From an uncultured Ardenticatenia bacterium (lineage in GTDB: Bacteria; Chloroflexota; Anaerolineae; Promineifilales; Promineifilaceae), in assembly GCA_937858165.1 (NCBI GenBank), contig CALLZA010000326.1:1-10635 (forward strand): 10,635 bases of DNA, written 5' to 3'. A program made the position numbers and the translations under genes. Positions 1 to 6,534 of this stretch are shown piece by piece. The stretch's first letter is position 1; every line of letters begins with the position of its first letter. The notes beneath the pieces are model-generated. The model did no database searches and had not been told where the DNA came from. It saw nothing but the letters and a program-made list of their open reading frames with translations.

Positions 1-130
1 TGTTGTTGTAGTACGTGTTGTACGGATAGTATAATGTTCTAGTGGGTGGCTGGCATGATAGTGTGTTGATATGATTATGTGATTCGTAGTGGGTTGATGC
101 TGCTGTATATTTATTTGTGTGTTTTTTTTT
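1..130. other. Non-genomic read tail (homopolymer plus sequencing noise)
   Basis: This stretch precedes the flow-cell end of an Illumina adapter and ends in a run of nine T (122-130). In the opposite orientation it reads as adapter, then poly-A, then an A/C-rich low-complexity string almost free of G. That is the typical appearance of a read that has run past the end of a short library fragment. Base composition differs sharply from the GC-rich sequence after 197. No gene, repeat or promoter should be annotated here. Confidence 0.93.
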
Positions 131-196
131 CAAGCAGAAGACGGCATACGAGATCTAGTACGGTCTCGTGGGCTCGGAGATGTGTATAAGAGACAG
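131..196. other. Illumina P7 / Nextera i7 adapter contamination
   Basis: Positions 131-154 match the 24-base Illumina P7 flow-cell oligo. Positions 155-162 (CTAGTACG) are an 8-base index, which from memory is the adapter-strand form of Nextera i7 N702. Positions 163-177 are the Nextera read-2 primer segment. Positions 178-196 are the 19-base Tn5 mosaic end (AGATGTGTATAAGAGACAG). The order is exactly that of a finished Nextera library molecule, so this is an untrimmed adapter assembled onto the contig end and not a natural Tn5 end. Genomic insert begins at 197. Confidence 0.99.
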
Positions 197-1215
197 GCCT
201 GGAGCGCTGCCAACCGCGGGAAGTCGGCGTAGCTGGTGTTGGCCGCCATGAGCAGGATGAGCGCCGTGCCGGCGATGACCGCCAGATAGAGGATGTTACC
301 CTCGCCGAAGATGGTGCGGGCCATCTGGGAGATGATCGTCTCCTCATGCGACGGCACAGCCCCGATGTGGCGCGACAGGAAGGTGATGCTCAGGAACAGG
401 ACGACCAGAATGCTGCTCATGGCCGTCAGCGTCTTGGCCGCGTTGGCGCTCTTCGGCTCCTTGAAGGCGGTGATGCCGTTGGAGATGGCCTCGATGCCGG
501 TCAGGGCCGTCGAGCCGCTGCTGAAGGCGCGCAGGATGAGAAACAGGGTGATGGGCGCGGCCGTCTCCTGTAGCATCTCCACCCCGGTGACGACGCCCAG
601 CGTGCCCGTGGCCCAGCGGAAGAAGCCGACGCCCAGGGTTATGGCCATCATGACCAGGAAGAAGTAAGTTGGCACGGCGAAGACGGCGCCACTCTCGCGC
701 ACGCCGCGCAAGTTGATCAGCGTGACGAAGGCGATAATGGCCACGGCCAGCACAACGCGGAAGGGGGCCAGTTCGGGAAAGGCGGAGATGATCTGGGCCA
801 CGCCCGAGGAGATGGACACGGCCACGGTAAGCACATAGTCTGTCAGCAGAGCCGAGCCGGCGACAAGCGCAGCCGTCTCGCCCAGGTTCTCGCGGGCGAC
901 GATGTAAGCCCCGCCGCCGTTGGGATAGGCGTAAATGGTCTGTCGGTAACTGATGGTGACAATAACCAGCAGGATGGCGATGGCGACGGCGATGGGGATG
1001 GATAGACCCAGGGCCACGGAGCCGGCCAGGGCCAGGATGACCAGGATTTCCTCAGTGGCGTAGGCGGTGGAGGAGATGGCGTCCGAGGCGAAGACGGCCA
1101 GGCCGACCTTCTTGCTGACGACCTGGTGGGCCAGAGTGCGCGTTTCCAGCGGCCGGCCGATGAGCAGGTCCGATACCTTCCGTTTCTCTGGCGGAGTCTG
1201 AACGTCCGTTGTCAT
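197..1215 (-). CDS. kimA: KimA-family K+ importer (APC superfamily), C-terminus lost to adapter
   Basis: This is the 5' part of a membrane permease of the KimA/YdaO family, which imports K+ with protons across the cytoplasmic membrane. About 340 residues are genuine. They include the LLIGRPLET start, the first-helix signature FASDAISSTAYATEEI (carrying the Asp and Tyr that bind K+ in B. subtilis KimA), SYRQTIYAYPNGGGAYIV, and FSSGSTALTGIEAISN with the conserved Thr. The chosen start aligns with the start of the neighbouring paralogue and has an AGGA sequence 7 bases upstream. After ...PRLAALQA the frame runs into the adapter and picks up an artefactual tail, LLYTSPSPRD and onward. By comparison with the paralogue about 325 residues are missing: the last membrane segments and the cytosolic domain. 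The truncation is technical, not a pseudogene. It is very similar to the upstream copy in both protein and DNA, so the pair is a tandem duplication. It has its own promoter. Confidence 0.9.
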
Positions 1216-1343
1216 AGCGTAGTCCTGTTCTTGTTTCACGTAGTGCGATGTCGCGCCGGGTTGCGGCCGCCACGGCACACGCGCTATCAGGAGACGGGTG
1301 GGCAACATGGAGAGGCCGCCGATCTTCGCCCGACGACGACAGG

Positions 1344-1372
1344 ACTATAGCATGGCTGCAGACTGGTAGCAA
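1344..1372 (-). promoter_or_regulatory. Sigma70-type promoter of the distal kimA copy
   Basis: On the minus strand TTGCTA (1372-1367) and TATAGT (1349-1344) are separated by 17 bases. The -10 is preceded by TGC, giving an extended -10. The expected start is near 1337, leaving an untranslated leader of about 120 bases before the ATG at 1215. It lies just downstream of a terminator-like hairpin, so this kimA copy is probably transcribed separately from the Usp-kimA operon. The leader shows no recognisable riboswitch. Confidence 0.6.
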
Positions 1373-1399
1373 CCGCAGGAAAGGTCGGGACGCAATGCC

Positions 1400-1436
1400 A
1401 AAAGGCCCGGCGTCGTCGATGATGACGAAGCCGGGC
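1400..1436 (-). terminator. Rho-independent terminator after the complete kimA
   Basis: The arms 1405-1417 and 1424-1436 form a 13-base-pair stem with one mismatch and a 6-base loop. On the minus strand the stem is followed by TTTT (1403-1400). It sits about 80 bases beyond the stop codon of the complete kimA and just upstream of the next promoter. The U tract is short, so termination may be partial. Confidence 0.65.
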
Positions 1437-1461
1437 AGGCCGGTTTCTTGCTTGGTGGACG

Positions 1462-1507
1462 GGGGCGGGGAGAGGGCGCTGTGACGGCCAAGGCTCTTCC
1501 CCGCCCC
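1462..1507. other. GC-rich hairpin immediately 3' of kimA
   Basis: GGGGCGGGGAGAG (1462-1474) pairs with CTCTTCCCCGCCCC (1494-1507), with a single bulged base and a loop of about 19 bases. It starts 10 bases after the kimA stop codon in the direction of transcription and precedes the terminator hairpin. It has no T tract, so a role in 3'-end stability or in assisting termination is only a guess. Confidence 0.45.
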
Positions 1508-1517
1508 TGCCGACGGG

Positions 1518-3521
1518 CTACTGCTCTTTGCCCTTCCCTTCCCGCTGCTCGCGGGCGCGTTTCAGGTCGTCGCCGGTCATCAGGTTGCGGTTCACCGCGC
1601 CACCGTTCTGTCGCACCTGGAGCGGCACAATGGTGACGACGACGCGCTCCAGCCCGGTCAGACCCAGGTTCAGGATGAGCGAACTGTTTTGGTGCAGCAC
1701 CTGGGTGAGGACAGAATCCATCGCCAGGTGGCCCATGACGATATGGACGATAGCGTCGGGGTTCGCCTCCAGCAGGTCGATGACGTATTCGCGGATGGGC
1801 GCGACGAGGTGGCGATAGGGCGACGGGATGACGACCAGTTCCCCTTCGCCGATGTAGCGCTGCCACTTGTCTTGGGCGGCCTGGGTCTTCTCCTGGTTCA
1901 CGCCGACGTGGACAGCGTGCCACGGGTTGCCCATCGACTTGGCGAAGTTGACCATCTGCATCGTGCCCATGTGGACGCCGTCGACCAGCAGCATGGTGAT
2001 GACGCGGTCGGTCTTTACGAGAGACTTGTGGTTGTTCTCCATGCTCAGCGCTTCGGCCACGTCCTTGTAGTGGTGGTGGATGCGGAAGAAGATGAAGACC
2101 AGCGCCGGTACGAGCAGCAAGATGAACCACGCGCCCGAGGTGAACTTGGTGATGGCAAAGATGGACATGACGACGAACGTTGCCACTGCGCCAACGGCAC
2201 TGATAGCCATGTGCAGCCGCCAGTGGGGATCGTGGTGCAGTACCGTCTCCAGCCCCTTGATCGACTCGCCCGGCTTCAGCTTGCTAATCTTGCGTAGCCG
2301 GACAACCATGCCCGTCTGTGACATGGTGAAGCTGAGGAAGACGCCGATGGCGTAGAGTGGGATGAGGGCCGTCGTGCTGGCGCGCATGACGATGACCAGG
2401 ACGGACGCGGCCAGGGCCAGGGTCATGATGCCCCAGGAAAAGACGAGGCGGCCGCCGCGATAGGTCAATTGGCGTGGCAGGAAGCCGTCGCCGGCGTGCA
2501 GCGCCGCCAGCCGGGGAAAGTCGGCGAAGCTGGTGTTGGCCGCCATCAGCAGCACCAGGGCCGTACCCGCGATCAGCAGCAGATAGGGGATGCTGCCCGC
2601 GCCGTAGATGGTGCGGGCCATCTGCGAGATGATTGTCTCGTGGTGCGATGGGATGGCCTGGATGTGGCGCGACAGGATGGTGATGCCCAGGAAGAGAACA
2701 ACGAGCAGTGAACTCATGACAACCAGGGTTCGCGCGGCGTTGCGGCTGCGCGGCTCCTTGAAGGCGGTGATGCCGTTGGAGATGGCCTCGATGCCGGTCA
2801 GGGCGGTGGAGCCACTGCTGAAGGCGCGCAGGATGAGGAACAGCGTCAGCGGCGCGGCCGTTTCCGTGACGAACTCGACGCCGGTGACCGTTCCCAGCGA
2901 GCCGGTGGCCCAGCGGAAGAAGCCGACGCCCAGTGTCAGGAACATCATGCCCAGGAAGAAGTAGGTCGGCACGGCGAAAACCGCCCCGCTCTCGCGCACG
3001 CCGCGCAGGTTGACGATGGTCATGAAGGCGATGACGCTGACGGCGATGATTACGCGGAAGTGGGCCAGATCGGGGAAGGCCGACACGATCTGGGCCACGC
3101 CGGAGGAGATCGATACAGCGACGGTCAGGATGTAGTCGGTCAGCAGCGCCGCGCCGGCGATCTGGGCCGCCACTTCGCCCAGGTTGTCGCGGGCGACGAT
3201 GTAGGCCCCACCACCGTTGGGGTAAGCGAAGATGGTCTGCCGGTAACTGATGGTGACGATAATGAGTAGGACGCCGATGGCGATAGCGATGGGCAGCGAT
3301 AGGCCGAGATAGGCCAGTGAGCCGGCCAGGGCCAGGATGACCAGGATTTCTTCAGTGGCGTAGGCCGTGGAGGAGATGGCGTCCGAGGCGAAGACGGCCA
3401 GGCCGACTTTCTTGCTGACGACCTGGTGGGCCAGCGAGCGCGTTTCCAGCGGCCGGCCGATGAGCAGGTTGGATAGGTTGACGCGCTTGCGCGTCGGCGT
3501 TTGAATGGTAGTTGTGTCCAT
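1518..3521 (-). CDS. kimA: KimA-family K+/H+ symporter, full length
   Basis: This is a 667-residue permease of the KimA (formerly YdaO) family in the KUP/APC superfamily; B. subtilis KimA has about 607 residues. The known member imports K+ with protons at the cytoplasmic membrane. Visible signatures are LLIGRPLET (19-27), ASDAISSTAYATEEI with Asp47 and Tyr54 corresponding to K+-binding Asp36 and Tyr43 of KimA, SYRQTIFAYPNGGGAYIV (92-109), TDYILTVAVSISSG (128-141) and SSGSTALTGIEAISN with Thr242. About twelve membrane segments end near FIFFRIHHHYK. A soluble C-terminal domain of about 160 residues follows, with a Usp-like alternation of strands and helices. The start is set by alignment with the paralogue; the longer frame upstream overlaps the Usp gene and is rejected. 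No clear Shine-Dalgarno is visible, but the gene starts 26 bases after the Usp stop, so co-transcription is likely. An amino-acid substrate is the main alternative, because the superfamily is often annotated only as APC permease. Confidence 0.9.
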   Translation of the reverse strand: MDTTTIQTPTRKRVNLSNLLIGRPLETRSLAHQVVSKKVGLAVFASDAISSTAYATEEILVILALAGSLAYLGLSLPIAIAIGVLLIIVTISYRQTIFAYPNGGGAYIVARDNLGEVAAQIAGAALLTDYILTVAVSISSGVAQIVSAFPDLAHFRVIIAVSVIAFMTIVNLRGVRESGAVFAVPTYFFLGMMFLTLGVGFFRWATGSLGTVTGVEFVTETAAPLTLFLILRAFSSGSTALTGIEAISNGITAFKEPRSRNAARTLVVMSSLLVVLFLGITILSRHIQAIPSHHETIISQMARTIYGAGSIPYLLLIAGTALVLLMAANTSFADFPRLAALHAGDGFLPRQLTYRGGRLVFSWGIMTLALAASVLVIVMRASTTALIPLYAIGVFLSFTMSQTGMVVRLRKISKLKPGESIKGLETVLHHDPHWRLHMAISAVGAVATFVVMSIFAITKFTSGAWFILLLVPALVFIFFRIHHHYKDVAEALSMENNHKSLVKTDRVITMLLVDGVHMGTMQMVNFAKSMGNPWHAVHVGVNQEKTQAAQDKWQRYIGEGELVVIPSPYRHLVAPIREYVIDLLEANPDAIVHIVMGHLAMDSVLTQVLHQNSSLILNLGLTGLERVVVTIVPLQVRQNGGAVNRNLMTGDDLKRAREQREGKGKEQ

Positions 3522-3547
3522 AAGAGTCTTAGGAAATGTGTATCGGG

Positions 3548-4042
3548 TTAGCGCAAGGCGGGTGAGGGCTGCGAACCGGCCGCGTTGGCATCCGCAGCAG
3601 CGGGCAGCGCCAGCACCAGCGGCGCGTCGTCCCCACCAAGCGTGTAGAGCGGCACGCCCAGGCCGCGCCGCAGCCACCAGACCCGCAGCCGGGCCAGGCC
3701 AGGCAGCCGGCCAACGGGCGCGGGGGCAAAAACGGCCGCCGCGTTAAAGAGCTCGGCCGCGCTCAGCACGCCGCCGACGAAATCGCTATATTGGAACGGG
3801 CGCACGTCGGTCGACACGCCATAGCTCTCGACCGTGGCGGTGCACGCTTCCAGATGGCAGATCTCTTTATAGGGCAGCAGCGTCTCGTCGACGCCTGCCC
3901 CAAGGTACTCCAGGTGTGCAACAGGCAACAGCTTGACCAGCGTCACCGCCGCCCGCCACTCGCGGGCCAGCGCCGCCGCGAGGTGCAGCGCTCGCTGCGT
4001 CCACTCCGGCTCGTCCAGAATCACGACAATTGTTGCTGACAT
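3548..4042 (-). CDS. Small UspA-fold (universal stress protein-like) protein
   Basis: The 164-residue soluble protein opens with a Usp-type first strand and helix (ATIVVILDEPEWTQRALHLA), followed by a second strand (AAVTLVKLLPV), and ends in an Ala-rich tail. The usual ATP-binding signature near the C-terminus (GxxG, nine residues, then GS or GT) is not preserved: the region around GRLPGLARLRVWWLRRG lacks the final G-S/T. It may therefore not bind ATP canonically. The start at 4042 is supported by GGAG 8 bases upstream; an upstream ATG at 4069 has less support. It is the first gene of an operon with kimA. Full KdpD proteins contain a Usp domain, which the nearby kinase lacks, so this separate Usp could act with the kinase or with the KimA cytosolic domain. 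That role is inference. Confidence 0.75.
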   Translation of the reverse strand: MSATIVVILDEPEWTQRALHLAAALAREWRAAVTLVKLLPVAHLEYLGAGVDETLLPYKEICHLEACTATVESYGVSTDVRPFQYSDFVGGVLSAAELFNAAAVFAPAPVGRLPGLARLRVWWLRRGLGVPLYTLGGDDAPLVLALPAAADANAAGSQPSPALR

Positions 4043-4106
4043 AGTCACGTCTCCAGCACCCAACGACAACCGGCGGCTGTCATCAGGCCTTCTGTTACTT
4101 ATTTGG

Positions 4107-4175
4107 ATTGTAGGCGTGAGGACGTTAAGAACGTGTCAGGCGTTATAGGTGGGGGCGTAAAGAAGAGGTAAAGAA
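4107..4175 (-). promoter_or_regulatory. Candidate KdpE-box and activator-dependent promoter of Usp-kimA
   Basis: On the minus strand TTCTTTAC occurs twice (4175-4168 and 4164-4157) with an 11-base period, directly followed by a C-rich run. About 45 bases further on is a -10-like TACAAT (4112-4107) with no convincing -35 element, as expected for an activator-dependent promoter. If transcription starts near 4100, the repeats lie at about -57 to -75. From memory, the E. coli kdp KdpE site is a T-rich direct repeat of TTTAyAC type followed by C-rich sequence, at about -71 to -55. An imperfect palindrome, GACGTTAAGAACGTGTC (4121-4137), lies between. Confidence 0.45.
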
Positions 4176-4182
4176 ATCAGAA

Positions 4183-4248
4183 ATGAGGAATGAGGAATTA
4201 AGGAGCACTGCTTCCAGTTCCTAATTCGTAATTCCTAATTCCTAATTA
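4183..4248. repeat. AT-rich heptad repeats in inverted arrangement
   Basis: The left side on the plus strand carries AATGAGG twice and then AATTAAGG (4182-4203). The right side on the minus strand carries AATTAGG, AATTAGG, AATTACG and AATTAGG in succession (4247-4220). The two sets face each other around a central sequence that can form a small hairpin (GGAGCA with TGCTTCC). The island is strikingly AT-rich against the GC-rich surroundings and overlaps the last codons of the response-regulator gene. Iterated heptads of this kind occur in intergenic regions of several bacteria. It could serve as a 3' hairpin for the regulator transcript. Confidence 0.6.
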
Positions 4249-4931
4249 TCTACAAACCGGTAGCCGATGCCCGGCTCGTTGAGGATGTAGCGGACGTTGG
4301 CAGGCGGATTTTCGCGCAGCTTCTTGCGGATCTGGTTGACATAAATCCGCACGTAGTGGGTCATCTCGGCGTACTCCGGCCCCCAGACGGCGCTGAGGAT
4401 GGCGCGATGGGTGATGATCTTGCCCGGGTGGGTAGCCAACAGGCGCAGAATGGCGTACTCCTGCGGCGTGAAGTGGACTTCGTCCCCGTCGACCCACACG
4501 CGCCGGTTGGCCAGATCGATGGTTAGCGCGCCAAAATGCAGGGTGCTGTCGAGCGTGGCCCCCGGCTCGGCGACGGCGCGACGGACGACAGCGCCGATGC
4601 GCGCCCGCAGCTCCTCCATGCCGAACGGCTTGCTCAGGTAGTCGTCGGCCCCGGCGTCGAGGGCCTTGACCTTGATGCCCTCATCGTCGCGCACGGAGAG
4701 CATGATGATGGGCACCGTGCTCCACTCGCGCAGGCGGCGGCAGAGTTCCAGCCCGTCGGTGCCCTGGCCGAGGTTCACGTCGAGAACAACCGCGTCCGGG
4801 CGCCGCTGGGCGGCCAGCGCCAGCGCCTCGGTCGCATTGGCGGCGGCGAGCACTTCGTGGCCGTAGCCGCCCAGGCCGGTGGTAAGCAGCTTGCGAATCT
4901 GTGGCTCGTCGTCGACGACCAGGATGATCAC
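4242..4931 (-). CDS. kdpE: KdpE-like response regulator (OmpR/PhoB family)
   Basis: This 229-residue cytoplasmic transcription factor has a receiver domain (about 1-120) with the acidic pair Asp7/Asp8, phosphoacceptor Asp51 in VVLDVNL, Ser79 in IIMLSV and Lys101 in LSKPF. A winged-helix DNA-binding domain follows (about 130-229: HFTPQEYAILRLLATHPGK, then THYVRIYVNQIRKKLRENP, then GIGYRF). The sequence is KdpE-like, and the adjacent kinase has the KdpD membrane domain. The GTG start at 4931 is chosen because AGGAGG (4941-4936) lies 4 bases upstream and because initiating there places the receiver at the N-terminus. The start overlaps the kinase stop as GTGA, so the two are translationally coupled. 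Likely targets are the Usp-kimA promoter and perhaps its own operon. No kdpFABC genes are in the window. Confidence 0.9.
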   Translation of the reverse strand: MIILVVDDEPQIRKLLTTGLGGYGHEVLAAANATEALALAAQRRPDAVVLDVNLGQGTDGLELCRRLREWSTVPIIMLSVRDDEGIKVKALDAGADDYLSKPFGMEELRARIGAVVRRAVAEPGATLDSTLHFGALTIDLANRRVWVDGDEVHFTPQEYAILRLLATHPGKIITHRAILSAVWGPEYAEMTHYVRIYVNQIRKKLRENPPANVRYILNEPGIGYRFVDN

Positions 4932-6379
4932 GCCGCCTCCTGGGGCCGGGTGATGACGAAAGTCGCCCCGCCGCTGGGTGTATCTTCGACCCACATCGTG
5001 CCCCGGTGGACTTCAATGATGCCGCGGGTGATGGCCAGCCCCAGGCCGACGCTGCCAAAGACGGAGCGACCGTCGCGTGACTGGTAGAACGGCTCGGTGA
5101 TGTGCGCCTTCTCCTCGGCCGGAATAGTCGGGCCATGGTTAACCACTTCCAGACGGGCGGAGTTGCCTTTCACCCGGCCGCGGATGAGGACGCGGCGGCC
5201 GTCCGGCTCATAGCGCAGGGCGTTGTCGACGATGTTGCTGAGCGCCTGGCGCATCAGGCCGTAGTCGAAGGGGGTCAGCGGCAGGTCGTCGGGAAAGTCG
5301 AGGGTGATGCGTTCCGCGCCCTGCTGCTGGAAGGCAACGGCGGCCACGTCGCCCGCGATCTCTTCCAGCGAGTTCAACTCGCGATGCAGCACCATGGCTC
5401 CGGCCTGCAGGCGGGACATGTCGAGCAGGTTGCCCACCAGGCGGTCGAGCAGGTCGGCCTGAGCCTCCACTGTGTGGGCCAACTCGCGCCGCTCGTCCGG
5501 CGACAGACGGTCGCCCAGCGCGTCGAGGGTGGCGGCCGAGGTCTTGATGATCGTGATCGGCGTACGCAAGTCGTGGGAGACGGCGTGGAGCAGGGCCGTC
5601 TTGAGCCGGTCGGCCTCGGCCAGCGCCTGGGTGCGCTGCGCCTGGGCGGTCAGCTCCACCCGATGCAGCGCCAGCGCTGCCTGCCCAACGCAGGCGGACA
5701 GCAGCCGAAAGTGCGACGGCGGCAGCGGTTGGGAGAAAACGGCGCGCAGGGTGCCGTGGATAGTCTCCCCTGCCTCCAGCAGCAGGAAGACGGCGTTGCC
5801 CGCGCCCTCGGGCACGGGGTTGACGGCGCGCGAGGGCAGGAAGTCGACGTGGGTCGCGCCCAGCCGCTCGACGACCACCCGCCGCAGCTCAGCGCGGATA
5901 GCAGTGGTATCGGTTAGGGGGTTCAGGGCGCTGGTCAGGGCGTAGAGGATCTCCTGTTGGCGGGCGTTGAGACCGGCGGCCTCGGCCTGTTGCCGGGCGT
6001 AGGCCGCCAGTTGCCCGGCGGTAAGCGCCGCGGCCAGAAAGACGAGCAGATCAAGCAACTCGCGCGGGTCTTCGACGGCCAGCGTGTAGTAGGGACGGAC
6101 GAGGAAGAAGTTGAAACTGAAGAAGCTGAGGACGGCTGTCAGCAGCGAGGGGCCGGTGCCCAGCAGCACGGCGGCGATGAGCGTCACCAGCATGTAAAAC
6201 AGCGAGATATTGGCGTTGGTCAGCGCGTCGCGCAGCGGCCAGGTGGCCAGCGTCAGCCCGGCTGTCAGGACGATGGCCAGCAGGTAGCGACCGGAAACCG
6301 ATCGGACGTTGGCGCGGGTCATTGAGGCGCGGCGAACCACGATTGCCATCCTTGTTGCCCCCGGCACGGCCAGGAGCAT
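4928..6379 (-). CDS. KdpD-like sensor histidine kinase lacking the N-terminal KdpD and Usp domains
   Basis: This is a membrane histidine kinase of up to 483 residues. Four short membrane segments between about 31 and 128 match the DUF4118 sensor region of KdpD (including SFFSFNFFLVRPYYTLAVED). A GAF-like region follows (about 140-240), then a HisKA domain with His269 in HAVSHDLRTP, and an ATPase domain with N-box SNIVDNALRY (381-390), G1-like NHGPTIP and G2 GSVGLGLAI (442-450). E. coli KdpD has about 890 residues, and its roughly 370-residue cytosolic N-terminal part is absent here. In the G1 box Asp is Asn414 and the second Gly is Thr418; Asn is a tolerated variant in many kinases. Start choice is uncertain: ATG codons at 6379, 6349 and 6322 all have weak ribosome-binding sites. 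The stop overlaps the regulator start. It most likely senses K+ limitation or ionic stress, by family. Confidence 0.87.
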   Translation of the reverse strand: MLLAVPGATRMAIVVRRASMTRANVRSVSGRYLLAIVLTAGLTLATWPLRDALTNANISLFYMLVTLIAAVLLGTGPSLLTAVLSFFSFNFFLVRPYYTLAVEDPRELLDLLVFLAAALTAGQLAAYARQQAEAAGLNARQQEILYALTSALNPLTDTTAIRAELRRVVVERLGATHVDFLPSRAVNPVPEGAGNAVFLLLEAGETIHGTLRAVFSQPLPPSHFRLLSACVGQAALALHRVELTAQAQRTQALAEADRLKTALLHAVSHDLRTPITIIKTSAATLDALGDRLSPDERRELAHTVEAQADLLDRLVGNLLDMSRLQAGAMVLHRELNSLEEIAGDVAAVAFQQQGAERITLDFPDDLPLTPFDYGLMRQALSNIVDNALRYEPDGRRVLIRGRVKGNSARLEVVNHGPTIPAEEKAHITEPFYQSRDGRSVFGSVGLGLAITRGIIEVHRGTMWVEDTPSGGATFVITRPQEAA

Positions 6380-6407
6380 GACGGAAGCTTAGCGCAAGGA
6401 TTCAGGG

Positions 6408-6470
6408 ACGCAAAGCCGCCGTAGCTTTTTTACGCAAAGACGCCAAGAAAAAGCCTACGCAAAGGACGCC
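6408..6470 (-). repeat. Three spaced copies of a GGCGTCyTTTGCGT repeat
   Basis: On the minus strand the copies are GGCGTCCTTTGCGTA (6470-6456), GGCGTCTTTGCGTA (6444-6431) and GGCGGCTTTGCGT (6420-6408). They are spaced about 24-25 bases apart. A fourth copy in inverted orientation (6484-6498) forms the terminator hairpin with the first. The cluster fills the gap between the TspO-like gene and the kinase. It looks like a small dispersed intergenic repeat that has multiplied locally and been recruited as a terminator. Confidence 0.7.
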
Positions 6471-6498
6471 AAGAGACTCTCTCGGCGTCCTTTGCGTA
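6448..6498 (-). terminator. Strong hairpin terminator after the TspO-like gene
   Basis: TACGCAAAGGACGCC (6456-6470) and GGCGTCCTTTGCGTA (6484-6498) are perfect inverted repeats. The stem continues after one mismatch with AGAG/CTCT and closes on a 3-base loop, about 19 pairs in total. On the minus strand it is followed within 3 bases by TTTTT (6452-6448). It lies 37 bases past the TspO-like stop and separates that gene from the kinase-regulator pair. Confidence 0.75.
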
Positions 6499-6534
6499 AG
6501 CTTCTTACCCCTTTCCGTTGGTTCTTAACTGGAG

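Noticed and set aside
178..196. Tn5 mosaic end as evidence of a natural transposon
   Set aside because: It is embedded in a complete Illumina library end with index and P7, with no transposase or target duplication.
111..347. Minus-strand frame containing VSYTHLRAHET
   Set aside because: Translation of the Nextera/P7 adapter joined to an off-frame of kimA; a known artefact peptide.
1216..1340. c-di-AMP (ydaO-type) riboswitch in the leader of the distal kimA
   Set aside because: B. subtilis kimA is riboswitch-controlled, so I looked for one, but the leader lacks the conserved elements I know for that class; a covariance-model search would settle it.
1345..2130. Minus-strand frame overlapping kimA in another frame
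   Set aside because: Pro/Arg/His-rich composition typical of a GC-rich frame shadow; kimA in the other frame is conserved throughout.
3522..3677. N-terminal extension of the complete kimA from 3677
   Set aside because: It overlaps the Usp gene, is Ala/Arg-rich without homology to the paralogue, and the ATG at 3521 aligns with the start of the second copy.
5102..5917. Long plus-strand frame opposite the sensor kinase
   Set aside because: Antisense shadow of a GC-rich gene: Gln/Gly/Val-rich composition, no domain, no ribosome-binding site, while the minus-strand frame has full kinase motifs.
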